Assembly (NCBI GenBank): GCA_010093605.1
Contig: MU004186.1
Location: 327,765 to 391,764, forward strand
DNA length: 64,000 nt
Reading direction: 5' to 3'
From: Lophium mytilinum
Taxonomy: Eukaryota > Ascomycota > Dothideomycetes > Mytilinidiales > Mytilinidiaceae
Part shown: in pieces, positions 30,998 through 43,100 of the stretch
Position numbering within the stretch: the stretch's first letter is position 1
How the letters are laid out: the number at the start of each line of letters is the position of its first letter
Notes under the pieces: model-generated
What the model saw: only the letters and a program-made list of their open reading frames with translations
What the model was told of the DNA's origin: nothing
The model's database searches: none
Translations under genes and position numbers: made by a program

Positions 30998-31984
30998 CTA
31001 GACGCTTTGTTTCTTTCCCTTCCTCAACTTGAACGCCGATTGTCCTTTAGTAAGTTTTTTGCGAGTATGAGATTTGCCACTTACTCGAGTCTCCTCCTTC
31101 ATCTCCACCATGCCATCAAGCACGCTCCCTTTCAATATCTCTTCGCTTTCGAACTCATCCCCGGCCTTCGCAAGCGCATACGCATCCGGCTCGTCCGAGG
31201 TCGGCACAGGCAGAAGGAAATCATCGAAAGTCCTCCCCGGAACAACTCTCGGCTCCTCTGGGCTTGTCGTCTCCCACAACGGGGACGGTTTCCGCGGATT
31301 CGCCATCGGAATCGTCGCCACCATACTCGAGAGCGAAAGCGACGAAAGGGATCGGTTCGTTGGGCGGACAGGGCGCGTCCTCCTGACTTCTAGTGATGCA
31401 GGCCTAGCTGGTGACGACGAGCGACTTGCACGAGCTCGGTGTTCGCGTTCACGCTGTTCGAAGAATTGACGCTCACGCTCGCGCTCGAGGTCCTCCTGTA
31501 TCATCCACTGCTCCTTCAAGTCCTGGCTGCCGCTGCCTTTGAGCAGGAGGTCTGCATCTGTCCACTTCTTGACTCCGCCACCGCGTCGGAGCAATTCCCG
31601 CTCTGCTTCGGAGAGGGCGTGGGCATAGTAGCGCTTGCCTGGTTTATGCTTGATAGGGGATCGAGGTGTATGATCAGGCTCTTCATAGACTTCGGAATCG
31701 GAGTCGTTGTTGTTGCCTTGGTTGACGGAGATCCTAGAGTCTGGGAGCGGGGGCTGCGAGTACATGGAGATTGGCGGGGACAGTCGGGAGGATGTTATTG
31801 GGATGTAAGACGGGAGGGCGCCTGTGGGCTCTGTAATCGGGGCTTCATCGACGTTATCGATATTTAGCATGAACTTGACGGCTTTGGATTCGGGGTCGCT
31901 TGGTGAGCTGTCCTCTGAGGACGGCAGGAACGTCTGGGAGGGACTGCGTAGCATAGCAGCAAGCTTGCGGCGGGTTGATTGCAT
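30998..31984 (-). CDS. Hypothetical Ser/Pro-rich protein with charged coiled coil
   Basis: Single frame of 328 residues from ATG 31984. Not recognised. After a Ser/Pro-rich N-terminal third there is a more ordered segment (KPGKRYYAHALSEAERELL, then KKWTDADLLLKG), then a highly charged helix (QEDLERERERQFFEQREREH) and basic, Ser-rich sequence. Near residues 245-270 a conserved-looking block RTFDDFLLPVPTSDEPDAYA is visible. It ends in a Lys/Arg-rich tail. No membrane segment or signal peptide. The KRYYAHAL...SEAERELL segment looks typical of a fungal family of unknown function. Confidence 0.65.
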   Translation of the reverse strand: MQSTRRKLAAMLRSPSQTFLPSSEDSSPSDPESKAVKFMLNIDNVDEAPITEPTGALPSYIPITSSRLSPPISMYSQPPLPDSRISVNQGNNNDSDSEVYEEPDHTPRSPIKHKPGKRYYAHALSEAERELLRRGGGVKKWTDADLLLKGSGSQDLKEQWMIQEDLERERERQFFEQREREHRARASRSSSPARPASLEVRRTRPVRPTNRSLSSLSLSSMVATIPMANPRKPSPLWETTSPEEPRVVPGRTFDDFLLPVPTSDEPDAYALAKAGDEFESEEILKGSVLDGMVEMKEETRVSGKSHTRKKLTKGQSAFKLRKGKKQSV

Positions 31985-32911
31985 TAGGAGATGTAGTTTA
32001 TCACATATTAGGTCGAGGTGAATGGGGTTGTGGTGAAGAAAGGTAGGTTGGTGAGGTGCAAAGCCGCTGATAAAATGTCAACAAAAGGCGACGACCTGGC
32101 CCGGTTTCACTACTGACTGCGATACCAGCGCCTGAGGCACCCTGATGAGTTTATCGAGCATTCACAATGACTACTGTGATTCTGGCATCGGAGATCAATG
32201 ACATATCGAATGGAGCATGGCGCGGCGGCAGAGGAGTATATGATTTGTACGTAGCATCTCGTCATACCGTGGTGAATTCCTGCGAGGGGTCATTTCAATG
32301 CATGCACACCCTCGGATTGCTGGTAGGCTTAGTCTTTGCTTAGAGTTCGGATCTCTTTGTGTCTTTCCCCGCTCATGGCTCGAGCACGGGATTTGGCAAC
32401 AATGGCCGGCGCTGCCCGAGGCAGCTCAATGAGGTTATCGACCAGACAAGAGGATTGTTGTAAGTCTCAAGCTAGATTTTCAGAAGGCGCCAAATGGCTC
32501 AGATGAGAGTGCATCAAGTTGTGTCCTGGTGTTGCACCGGCAAAGACGAAACGTGCCTTCGGAGTATGGCTCGAACCGCGCGAGACTCAAGCTTTACCAC
32601 GTAAATTTCAATGTTCGTCACTCAAGCAGATCACGCGTATAGAATCGGTAATGTTCATTCTCATAGTCGCTATCAAGGGAATCATAGAAGTAGAGTTGAT
32701 GTTAAAGTATTCATTGAAGTAGGTGGCAGCGCCGCTTGAAGCATTCTATCGAGTAAGTGATACAGTCTCGGGCTTTGGAAAACACTATCATGATAGATTG
32801 GGCACATGGCTACCACATGACGAGCGCAAGGAAGAGGGAGAAGCTTAAAGCTATCTCACCGTTACCAAGTTGGATATGAAAGAGCAGAATGATCACGCTA
32901 GAAAAGCAAAG
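31985..32911. other. Intergenic
   Basis: About 930 bases of promoter and 3' flank between two minus-strand hypothetical genes. No repeats or RNA genes noticed. Confidence 0.5.
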
Positions 32912-33829
32912 TTATTCACTTTTCCTACTTCCCGCGTCACTGCCGAAATCGCTCAGAGTTTTCTTGATACCTCTCGCAATCTGACTTAATGGCGAGAACG
33001 GGCTTACAATCGTGTCATCACTAAAAGCACTTACGGGCTGCTGATAGAGTGAGTTTAACGAACTATCAGTCGAGAGTGGACTAGCTGGGGGTTTTTTACC
33101 CTCTGGGCGAAACTTGAGGAGTTTCCCACGTTTATGAACTGAATGCGACGATGAAGGGGTATTGAGCTCTACTAGAGGTTTCTCCGTCTTGGCTTCCTGC
33201 TGCGCTTCATCCTGGATTTCTGATTTGGCCTCCTGTTTTCCAGGGGGATCAATCAGAGCCATGAACGTGGGATCACGAGATTCAAGTCGTTGTCCATACC
33301 TTGCTAGATAGGCCAACCTAGTGGCTAGTACTTCGTCCACCTTCCCATGTGTTCGCCATGTCGCAAAAGACGTCTCAGTCATATCGTCTTGATACCGAAC
33401 TCGATCAAACTCCATGTTGTCCTCCCAAGCGCGTTGGTTGTAGCGTTCCTGTCGGCCTGGTGGTAAATAGTTTGGAAAACGCTCCGAAGCGTATTCGGGA
33501 AGCTCATCAGGGTCGAATTCGGGATCTAGCCATCGAGGATCTGTTGCGCTGGGGACGTTCATGCTCCGCATTTTGACCTGGTTTACTATAAGCCTATGTT
33601 CTTGATCAGCCTCTTCAGACAATCTACCGTGTTTCTCCCGTAGCGACTCATCTATGCATGCTTGCTGGGCTTGTTCGTGCTGCCGTTTGAGAAAGGCAAA
33701 TTCCTCTCCAGGCAGCATGTTGGCGCGCGGAATATAGTCTTCAAATTCCACGCAGACGATTCCCAGTCCAATCGGCTGTGGGCTAGAAGGGCTGACAGGG
33801 TTGGACTTGAGGCTGTTGTGAGAGCTCAT
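32912..33829 (-). CDS. Hypothetical hydrophilic protein
   Basis: Single frame of 305 residues from ATG 33829. Not recognised. Residues 25-60 hold FEDYIPRANMLPGEEFAFLK and a helical, charged stretch; the middle has an acidic-aromatic segment (DPEFDPDELPEYASERFPN); the C-terminal third is Ser/Pro/Lys-rich low complexity. No signal peptide, membrane helix or known motif. The neighbouring hypothetical genes on the same strand share the low-complexity style but no obvious homology. Confidence 0.6.
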   Translation of the reverse strand: MSSHNSLKSNPVSPSSPQPIGLGIVCVEFEDYIPRANMLPGEEFAFLKRQHEQAQQACIDESLREKHGRLSEEADQEHRLIVNQVKMRSMNVPSATDPRWLDPEFDPDELPEYASERFPNYLPPGRQERYNQRAWEDNMEFDRVRYQDDMTETSFATWRTHGKVDEVLATRLAYLARYGQRLESRDPTFMALIDPPGKQEAKSEIQDEAQQEAKTEKPLVELNTPSSSHSVHKRGKLLKFRPEGKKPPASPLSTDSSLNSLYQQPVSAFSDDTIVSPFSPLSQIARGIKKTLSDFGSDAGSRKSE

Positions 33830-34543
33830 CTTGACTCTGAAACTAGAAGGCTTGCTTTTTGAGTCTAGAATGCTTGCGTTCAGGTTCGGGAAAGTGCTTA
33901 TCGAAATCGATGAACTTCAATACCATGACCTGAAATCCATACTTATCTAGTTTCGATAGACCTCACAAAGCACATTATCATGTATGAATGGTGAAACAAT
34001 GTTTTTACAGTGATTGTATGCGATGGGAACATCCACATGCTTGTTTTCACTGGAATGCGCTTCAGTCGTCTTTCACGCGCAAACTGTACCAGTCACTGCC
34101 TTATCTTTGCCATAGGATCAAACCTGGTTGGATTTGGTCCCAGTAGTTCTCTACTTTATGCGCGTATTCCTTCGCACAGCCCGGGGGTACCATCCATCCG
34201 CTGGTAGGCTGTCAAAATGCATGTAAACTCGGGCGGATTCAAAAATATCTGTGAATCGTAAAACCTCTACTGACGATACTAACAAGCGTCTGCTTTAGGC
34301 GTTAAAGTTCTTTACATTGTCTGCGTATATTTTCGCATCGTTCAGAGGTACCATCCGGCCGGCGGTAGGCTGTCAAAACGATAACAGCTACAATATAGTT
34401 TAGGAGTAGTTGCAATTCAATGCCATGGCAGATGTCTACGATTGAGTCTATTGAACTACCGAATGATGCAACACATGCAATGCTAATCTAGAACTAAAGG
34501 CACCGGATGCTTTGCGTTCGGGCCTGGTAGAGTCCTCTATGCT
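33830..34543. repeat. Intergenic with a 57-58 bp direct repeat pair
   Basis: Two imperfect copies, about 34160-34217 and 34324-34380, share GCGTAT, GGTACCATCC and GGTAGGCTGTCAAAA in the same order. The remaining sequence of this 714 base interval shows no gene. Confidence 0.6.
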
Positions 34544-35516
34544 TCAAAAGAAACCAGGGGATCTTGTAATGATATTCTTCAAGCTTCGGAAGAATCTCAA
34601 GAACCACTTCTGCTTTTTTGCTTCCGCATATCTAGCTCCGCTTCGATCTAGTACACTTGAACGATCGCTATCAGAGCTATTATCCTCACTGCCTCGTGAG
34701 CTCGGCGAAGAGCTCCAGCTGCTCTTTGGGTAGTACTCGAAGTCCCCTTCATCAATATACGGGAGCCCCAACGCGACTGCGGAGTCCATTTCAAACGCCT
34801 GGTCGTCAAGTATATGCCGTGGACTTCGAATCCGTTCCGTGTAGAAATCCATGTTGCGGTCGCTCAAATGAGGAAGGTAGTACTTGAATTTGATGTCGTC
34901 GCCTTCGCCTTTCGACGACTTTGGGCTATCTTGGAGCTGCGGCATCAGGACGTGTGAGCGGGAGCAGCCGCACGGAAGGATCTGCTTACTCGGGTGCTTG
35001 GAGATGTAGGGACTTGCGGCCGACGGCGAGTAGAATTGGTGCGCAGAACGGCTGTGGGTGGGTTTATAAGGTTGTTCGTCTTCGATGTTTGACAGATCTG
35101 AGGCGCTTGGTCTTCGAAGGAAGTCGATCGAGTCTAAGAGCATGCTTATAGCAGTAAAGAGGCCTGCTAGTTCCTGAAGAATGGAAGGATTGGTTTGGTA
35201 ATGACGGGTTTGTAATAACTCAATGACGGAAAGGTAAAGGAAGGTGCTGTGGCGAGAAGACCCGTTCGATAAAGGTGCGACTGCGTGATCATATATGTTA
35301 GGCAAAGGGCTATTACAATAGTCTAAGAGTTCAAGCACCGAGGTTAATGAATAGAGACAAAGAAGAAAACTTTCGACAAGTCCTACACAAAGGAGGACGG
35401 TGCTAGGGTAGTGCTATTAGTGTTCGCCACCTCTTTGTTCGAAAAGTCAGGCGGCCACGCCTGAAATGGCAAACAAGGCAGGAAGTCCTTCATTACCAAC
35501 CAATAAATGATGACAT
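34544..35516 (-). CDS. Hypothetical protein with hydrophobic N-terminus
   Basis: The main frame runs from about 35402 to the stop at 34544. It lacks a sensible ATG at its 5' end, so I propose exons 35516-35497 and 35402-34544 (292 residues). Exon 1 reads MSSFIG with a GTAATG donor; the acceptor TAG follows an ACTAAT branch sequence, and phases agree. The protein then begins with a hydrophobic stretch (CTVLLCVGLVESFLLCLYSL) that could be a signal anchor, followed by a Ser-rich body and a basic end (KKQKWFLRFFRSLKNIITRS). Family unknown. The frame is supported better than the start. Confidence 0.5.
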
Positions 35517-36016
35517 TCGCTCCGCCTCACGTAGCTACTTTGCGTCTTTGCGGCTCTGCAGTCAGGTCGATCTTCTTTCGGGGTTTCGCAATGACTAGGG
35601 GTTCCCATCACACGCTCCAATTCACGTAGCTGACCAGAAAATACAAAGTATGTCGAGCCTAGTCAAACAGAACTATGACCGAGGTTATGGATAGGTCACA
35701 AAAATATCTGATTTGCACGCTTCTGGATCATGCATTTGGCCTAGAGATTGAGAGTAAGTCAGGGCTCCTCTGAGGGCCGCTTCATCGCTGAGTAAGGGCA
35801 CATACAGCAAGCACCTGTTTCGAGGGCTCTCAATTATTCTATCATAATCAAGCCCGAGATCTGGAACTACGCTGGGTCACCCCAGACAATTGAAATGTGG
35901 TTCTAAATGAATCAATGAACGAGTCTGAATGCGGCTCCCTTAGGAAGAGCCGGTTGGTGAGCGGAGGGGCTTTCTATACAAGACCAACTGCCACTTCTCA
36001 CGCTCTCCCCTTACAT
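35517..36016. other. Intergenic
   Basis: 500 bases between a hypothetical gene start and the 3' end of the P450 gene. Nothing recognised. Confidence 0.5.
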
Positions 36017-37898
36017 CTACCTTCCCAACGCAACCTTACACCCTCCCAACCCCGTACACGTAATCGACAGCCTCTCCCTCCACGGTTCCCCATCCCGACT
36101 CTCCAGCCTCCCAAACTCCTGCAAGAGCCTGACTACAACATACCCCGCCTCAGCGAGCGCGAACTGCTCTGCACACCCATTAGCACAGTTCCCTCAACCC
36201 CCTCGCAAACAGAAGAATACGAAGACAATCACTCACGTCCAACACAAATCCTCGGCCCGCCCCCAAACGGCACAAACGACCACCCGGGCCTCAACTTCTC
36301 CCCCTCCGTATCCAACCACCGCTCCGGCCTCCACTCCCCCGCATCCTTCCCCCACACATCCGCCCGCCGGTGCATCTCATACGTGCTCCACATCACAAAC
36401 GTGCCCTTGGAAATAAACACCGGCTGCGTCCCGTCCGCGCCCCCGCCGAAGGGGAGCACCGTGTCGATGGTGGCGGTGCGCACGTTGTGCGGTACGACGG
36501 GGTGCAGGCGTAGGGACTCGTTGAGGACGGCGCGGAGGTAGGGGAGGGATTTGAGGGCGGCGTAGGTGGGGGGCTCGCTGGAGGGGAAGGCGGTGGCGAT
36601 CTCGGCGCGCAGGTGGGCGAGGGTGGTGGGGGAGCGGGAGAGGGACCAGAGGAGGTTGGAGAGGAGGGCGGCGGTGGTGTCGCGGCCGGCGAGGAGGATG
36701 TCTGGGGGGTGGGTTAGTGAGGGGGTTTGAGAGGAGGGAGGGGAGGGGTTACGTACTTAGGCATTCGGAGCGGAGGCGGAGGGGCGAGGGGGCTGGATCG
36801 TGGGTGGAGAGGGTGGAGAGGAAAGTTGGGTGGGTCGGGTCGGGAGGTTGTGCGCTGGCGCGGGAGATGAGGTTGTCGACGAAGTCTAGTAGTGTTAGCT
36901 ATGGAGATGTGCGGAGGAGAGGTGGAGGATAAGATTAGAAAAGGTTTGAAAAAGGTTTGAACATAATCAATCTTCCAAGTACTCTGGAGATGTCGGATGT
37001 GGCAAGATAGCCTCTTACGTGGTCTATGAGAGATCATAAGAAACGAAGACCTACCATTCACGACCTTATGATACTTCACAAACTCCCCACTCGTAAAGTA
37101 CGCCGGCGTCAGCTCCTCAACCAATGCGCACAAGAAGCTCCACACCGTCATCCCATCCGCCATAAACGGGTTCTGGCAATAGTCGAATGCCGTCGCAAAC
37201 GCCTCACCCTCCTTACTTTTTGCCCCCGTCCCTAACGTACCCGTACTCTCCCCAAACAGAAACTCCGTCGAGACATCTAAACTCAGCTTCCCGAACAGCG
37301 GTTGCAGATCGACCTCAACCAACCCATCTTCTTGCTTCTTCCCTTCAACACTAATCGCCTCAATCAACTCCGCTACGTGCCGCTCGAAGAGGCTGACGTC
37401 TTCAACCCACTTCCTCTCAAACGCTCCCCTCAACATCCCCCGACTATCCTTCCACTCCTCCCCCTCCGTCGTGAACACCCCCCGCCCAAGCAATCGCCCC
37501 ATTCCCTTCTTCTCGTTCGTCCTGTCGTCTCCAATGCTCCACTCCGCGAATTTAGTCGCTAGCATCGCTTGCAAATTCCGCGCGTCAGCCGTCGCGAAAT
37601 TCGTGCCGCCGAAGATCTTCAACGCAATGGTGCGGCTGCCAGGCGGACTGTACGTAGAGAGGGCATGTTGGAAGCGTGTGAGGAGCGTGTGGTCGCGGAA
37701 GGCACGTAAGTTGCCGTATAGTACGTCGAGACCGAGAGGGGAAGGGTCGCGAGAGGGCCAGGCGGGTACAGGGGCGCAGTGATGGGAGATGGCGAAGGCG
37801 CGACGGCGGGAGCGGTTGGCTAGGTGTTTGAGGAACAGATGGGAGAAGTAGACTAAGACTATAGTGGTCGCGAGGATGGGAATGTAGTGAAGAGCCAT
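36017..37898 (-). CDS. Cytochrome P450, CYP52-like
   Basis: Four exons, 37898-37055, 36885-36757, 36701-36237, 36168-36017, encode 529 residues. An N-terminal membrane anchor (IPILATTIVLVYFSHLFL) would hold it in the ER. EFLFGES in the first half, the I-helix AGRDTTA, the ExxR in NESLRLHP, the segment YEMHRRADVWG then WRPERW, and the haem loop FGGGPRICVGQ (C477) are all intact. These features match the CYP52 and related fungal groups that hydroxylate alkanes or fatty acids with a CPR partner. The first intron is longer (169 bases) than usual here. It stands alone, with no linked alcohol oxidase or dehydrogenase, so its substrate is open. Confidence 0.9.
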
Positions 37899-39562
37899 TC
37901 CAGCACCTGAGAGTTGAAGGCGTATTTAGGAGAGAAATATAAGGCACGCTTTGGGGATGTGTTGGTTGGTCGAGTTATAAATGGTTGGCGAGCGCCTTGG
38001 GAGTCACTCTTCCTCGAGTCGTGAGGCTCGATCGTGGGACTGAGGTCGGATGGAATCCAATTAGACCTTACACTTGCGGGAATATTCAAACCTCCAAAAA
38101 TATAGAAAGAGGCTTCCTCGAATTCTTATATGGTATCTGGAAAACGGCTGCCTAGCTCGCGAAGTAAGCCCAATTCTGCGACCTACGATGTAAAAGCCCA
38201 CAAGATCCTACCTTTGAAACTAGTGCATGTACCTAGCGGCTCATCCTATAGCCACACTGCCGCGGGCCGTGGATGGAAGAACAGTTTAAGAGAGTAAAGA
38301 CAGCAGTTCATAGGCTTTTCAGCACAAGAGTTAAAATATAGTCGCGGGGCGTCGCAATATTTCAGGGATCAGACCCTGGAAGGCCCGATCTACCAGGGTA
38401 TCATGACGAAGACAGCGTTCCAAGATTGCTATTTTGAAATAGGCGCCGCGACATTAGTGCCTAAACGAGTGTAGTGGGCACATTAGCTAACAAGCGAGCT
38501 CAGTCCACCTACTTTTTTGGGTACACACTGCGTGTAGTGATACGTACTTACTTCGATAAGAGCTAAGAGGTGATGGCATGTAGTCTGAGCTCGCTTGAAG
38601 CTGAAGCACGGCCAGCGATAGACCTACATCACGGAAGTGAACTACCCCGCTATTGCGCCTATATACTTCCTACTGCCTCTCTTCCCAGGACACTGGTTTT
38701 TAAGTAGCGAGAGAATTTAGTATACGGCCAAGGGTACCGAAATATTTTGTTTCTGCATTCATAATAACTTTGCGACACGAAAAGTCCTGTGCATTGATAG
38801 CTGAGAGGGGTTGGTTGTGGGGATAGTTAGGTGCTGTGCGCTAATCGCAGAGGTCACGAAAATGAGAAATCCAGCGCCGATGATTCCAAAATGCAGGATA
38901 GAAAAGAGAAGTGTCGTGATTCCCCATGCACTACGCCATGCCAGACGCAGATACTTCCCAAAGACTTGCAATTAATATGTAGCCCTACGTTTTGTAGTGC
39001 AGATGCCGCCCAGGCTCAATGCCGTTTAGACTCGCAGTGCATATCTTGTTTGAAGAGTTGCAGTGCAGTTGTCGGCAGGAAGAGTCCATAGAAACTTGGG
39101 AAAAAGGAAAGCCATGATCGCATGACGAGTCGAAAGAGGTCGGGCGAAACGCAGAGACTGCAGCATGTGTTTTTTGAAGCGCAAAAAAAGAGTAGTCCAG
39201 TGGAGGAGAATGCTAACCACGCAATGCAAACCAAATCCAGAAATTCAAACCCAAACGCCTGAATGTGCCGTGGGTAGAAACATGCTGCCGTGACAAGGCA
39301 AGAATCGTTTATCTCCTCTTCCGTGGGTCAATCCTCATTCTTGACGGTTGTAATAGAAGTCGTGAGTAGTTGAGATTCCTGATCAGTCTTGTCGACGTGT
39401 GGTGAAGGTCGTGAGTCGTTGATATTCTTAGTCAAACTTGTCGGTGTGTAGTTGGAAATTGTGAGTCGTTGAAATTGATATCCTGTCTGAATCCCAAGTC
39501 CGATGTGCCAAATCTCCCCGCGTCGTGTGTTAGCCTAGGAATGATTGTCTGACGAACGGCTG
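37899..39562. other. Gene-free interval with a short tandem repeat
   Basis: 1.66 kb upstream of the P450 gene. A three-copy tandem repeat of about 49 bp lies at 39359-39500. Otherwise I see no gene; short frames near 38760-39230 lack protein character. Confidence 0.5.
39359..39500 (+). repeat. Three-copy tandem repeat, about 49 bp
   Basis: GTGAG followed by a GTTGA core recurs at 39362, 39411 and 39461, with GTCGTGAGTCGTTGA-like and CTTGTCGRTGTGT-like segments in order. The third copy is partial. Confidence 0.65.
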
Positions 39563-40171
39563 TCAAGCGTCGCCTTCAAGCTTGAGTGCTTCCAACAGCT
39601 CCGAATTAAGAAGATCGGGAACGAATTCTTCGTCGATTTCGTCAACTGGAAGGAGAACGTCTTCCAGAGTGGGGATCTTGCGAACATCGTCGAACGGGAA
39701 AGCAGGCAAGACACGTAGATTGTGCCAGGCCACGGCAGCACTGCCAGGCTCACGTGGAAGAGGGAGGAAACGGCCCACAGTAGTCTTCGCCCTGTCATCC
39801 CCCTCCCATTTCATCTCCGGGAGAGTTGGCCAAGGCGCCATTTCCTCCTTGAGTTGCCACTTAGGGCACCATATGGTCTTCTCGCAGAGAACCACACCGT
39901 GGTTCTCAGGGAAGTTCTTTTCCTTCAGACGGTTCAGGATCTGTTGCTGTCCGCCCTTGCCCAGACCCTCCTCTTTGATTGCAACCGCACGCTCAAGTTC
40001 TTTCGTGCGCGACTCGACAACGGCTTGCCGATGTGCCAGCCATGCTGTCTTATCCATCTTTGCCACCTCCGACTTTGGGAACAATCGCCGCATCGAGTTC
40101 ATGACCACCTGGAATTTCTCGTTCTCCCTCGCCTCTGGAGAGATCCAGGCCTTCTTGTTCCAGTAAGCCAT
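39563..40171 (-). CDS. Hypothetical conserved-looking fungal protein
   Basis: Single frame of 202 residues from ATG 40171. It starts MAYWNKKAWISPEA and has ordered, non-repetitive composition: a helix-rich N-terminal part (RRLFPKSEVAKMDKTAWLAH), a Trp-rich middle (KTIWCPKWQLKEEMAPWPTL), then GRFLPLPREPGS and a C-terminal acidic segment (PVDEIDEEFVPDLLNSELLE). No signal peptide or membrane helix. I do not recognise a named domain. The even composition makes it a better gene candidate than the other hypotheticals of the region. Confidence 0.7.
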   Translation of the reverse strand: MAYWNKKAWISPEARENEKFQVVMNSMRRLFPKSEVAKMDKTAWLAHRQAVVESRTKELERAVAIKEEGLGKGGQQQILNRLKEKNFPENHGVVLCEKTIWCPKWQLKEEMAPWPTLPEMKWEGDDRAKTTVGRFLPLPREPGSAAVAWHNLRVLPAFPFDDVRKIPTLEDVLLPVDEIDEEFVPDLLNSELLEALKLEGDA

Positions 40172-43100
40172 TTAGATAGGGCTGTCGTCCAGCGAGTCAC
40201 TTGGGATGACGTAAGCGAAGGGGTAAAGGCTGTCGACCTGATAGTTACTGGCGCGGTGGGTTTTCGGAGACTGCTGTTGCTATTTTCGAGCTAGGTACGG
40301 TTGGGGCGTTGTTTCGGGCGCTGAGCAGCGGCTTCTGGCTTTCACCGTGGGCTGGACGGAGGTCGTCGGACCTATTTGTTGCGTTGGTGACCACACCGGT
40401 ATGAATATCCTGTCCCTTTAATAATGATTAACAATGTTCCAAGAACTGACGGCAACGGCAGCACGGCACGACGGCTGGCGACAGTCGACTGGTGTTGGTG
40501 GAGTTAGTGGTGGTTAGTGGTGATGAGGTTGGCGAAAGAGGTTGTGGCAGCTGATCAAGACGGGTGAAATAGTGAAGGCGTGGGGCACGATTTCTGGCTG
40601 CCTGGGCAAAGCCGATTCACCAGGTCTTGCTCCTGCAGGTGTAGGTGCTTGTGTTGCTTCAGAGTCCCGGGATGCTATGGGAGCACTTCCAGCGTACCTC
40701 ATCCTCTACTCCGCTACTCCGAGCTGTTCAAACCTCGAAACAACACACGCTCTTCAACAGCCCATAACGTCGCTGCAGTTGGCCTACCTGAGTGCTTGCA
40801 GTGGCAAAGTGCACGATGTGACCGCCTTTTCTTCCCAAGGACTGAGCTCTGGACGTCTGCACCGAAGCTATCTGCGAAGAGCCCACACAGTCGAGGAAGA
40901 TTGAAGACAAGCAATCTGGAATGGCCGGCTCCAGTTTGAAACTATTCGACCCGAGGACCTGTTTTGATAGCCGTGTCGAAGGCTTTAAGTCTTCGATTCC
41001 AATCCGCAGTTGTCGATCACCGAGATGCGGAGGAGTATCCCAATAGTCGTGCGCGTTGTTTGAGTAAGGTAATCGTGAAGTAAGTAGAAAGCTGGTTGGT
41101 AGAGCTCAAAGAGAGAGTTAACTGTTACTTTTTGATGCCTACTATTAGTACTATCATGGTAGACTGAATAAGAATGGCGACAATAGGAAGGCAGACACGT
41201 TGCTATTGTTCTGTCAGCGTCAATAGGAAATGGCACGGGCGCCGGCCAGGCGGCAACGGGCGGTGTGACATAATTTTGCCAGTTTTGGAGATGTAAAGGA
41301 GACAACAGAGTGCGGGGCAGGTTGGAGACGGGTTTTGGGTAGATATAACCTACTTGAAATGAGCTTGTGTTACCGCACAAGGTCAACTGGACAGCAGCAC
41401 GGTCCAAAGTGAGGCAAATAGGTGAGAGATTGGCTTTCCCTAAGTTTGAGAGAGGCGAAACGTGCAGCGTACGGTTCTCACTGTGACCTAGCAGAGATTG
41501 CGACTTGAAATGGGGTATTGGCGGTGAGCTGGCAGACATGTGATCCCAATCTCGGAGGGATTTTCAACCTTTCACTGGCCTCTCGTACCTGAAACATCCG
41601 AGTTGAGTGTGGATAATGGGCACTATCTGAGCCTTACGAGAGAGTTGTAGAGTTCGTGAAGTGAAAGTGACGTGGCTGAGAAAATTTAAATCATTATAAC
41701 GGCAACGAAGGTGGGGAGATTAGGTGATGTCGATATGCTCATCCAGGAAGGGATACTAGTCAGGCCCCTAGTGAATTTACAATGATATGATGGCGAAGGG
41801 AGCAGATATGAAATCGTAGACGATGATATGAAGTTGATGTTGATGATGGACAGGGCTCTTGGCGCTGATGCCATTCACAGGAAAGTGGGTTGGTCTCTGG
41901 ATCTTCGTTCTCACAGTGCCATCGCACTGTGACAGATTGGCACGATTGCATGGATCACGGCCGTCTTAACGCTCTTTAGACTTGCCCTCACAGTCTCAAG
42001 ATAGAGGTTTCCCAGTCGGAGATGTATGACAACAGGAAAGATTAGGTCCAAAAAGACAACCTACATACCTCAGGCCATGAACTGCTCTTTCCCAAGAGAT
42101 TCGCCTAAACCGTCAGTGGCTAGGCTTCAACGAGCGTGCCTCAGCATATGAAGCGTAAAGGAATATTTATGTACGCTGTACCCAGATTGAAATCGAATAA
42201 CAGGCCCCCTACGGAGATGCATTATTACCAACTTCCGCATTCCATCTTCTTCCATCAAACATCATCGGGTATATCCTCTCTTGAACCCGCTCCCGGTGTT
42301 CTTCGTAAAGGCGCATTGAGCTCAGGGCGTTGACAGACGTGGCGAGTGCGTCCCATTATACCTTGACGGAGTCTTGACGCGTTCTAGGATCCGCAGACAC
42401 GTCAGGTGGTCCGCCTGCCTCCCTTGATGCCGTGATTGTCGTCAATGCGGCTGGCGTCCACGAATTCGAAGAGTACGTGTCAGGATTGAAACGTCGTGGA
42501 CGCGTGATGGTTCGCGAAACAAACCTTCATCAGCCGCATGGAAACGGCCTCGAAATAGCCAGGCGGTTGGATCCGGCGCGCGGGCGGGCCTTTGTGACGG
42601 CAATGTCGTGGGTTGAGGGTGAATTTGGGTGTGTTTCAAGGGCGAAGTCTCAGGGCGCGTTGATTGGCAGGGCGACGTTGTTCGGGCCGGAACAACTTTT
42701 TGAACGTGCGGCTCCAATGCACCAGCGCTTCGCCGCAGCCACTTATAACCTTGCACCCATCATGCAAGTGGCGCGCGACACGCAAGGATCTCCGCAATCA
42801 TGGCTCTGATCGTCCAGCTATTCTTGGGCCGGCGAGACGAGGGAGGAAGTCGACGATCCGGGAGAGGGCAGTCCGAATAGCCTCCTGGCAGCTCAACACC
42901 ACGAGCACAGAGATGGAGGGGGTTCACGTAGAAGTTGGAGAGACGCGATCCTTGCAGATGACGATGGCCTGCAGGCGAAATCAAGGCGCGCCCCATGCAA
43001 CACGGTCGCCCGCCGCACGCCCCGCAAGATCGCCATACATAACGGCCGCAGCCCCGGTGTTGGGAAGGGTGGACATCTCCTCTGCGTTCACCTGCACCCT

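Noticed and set aside
38759-39234. Short frames upstream of the P450 gene
   Set aside because: 60-86 codons on both strands with no start context, motif or neighbour logic.
40985-41539. 184-codon minus-strand frame upstream of prm1
   Set aside because: No domain, ordinary composition for noncoding DNA and no supporting splice or promoter signs; left unannotated.
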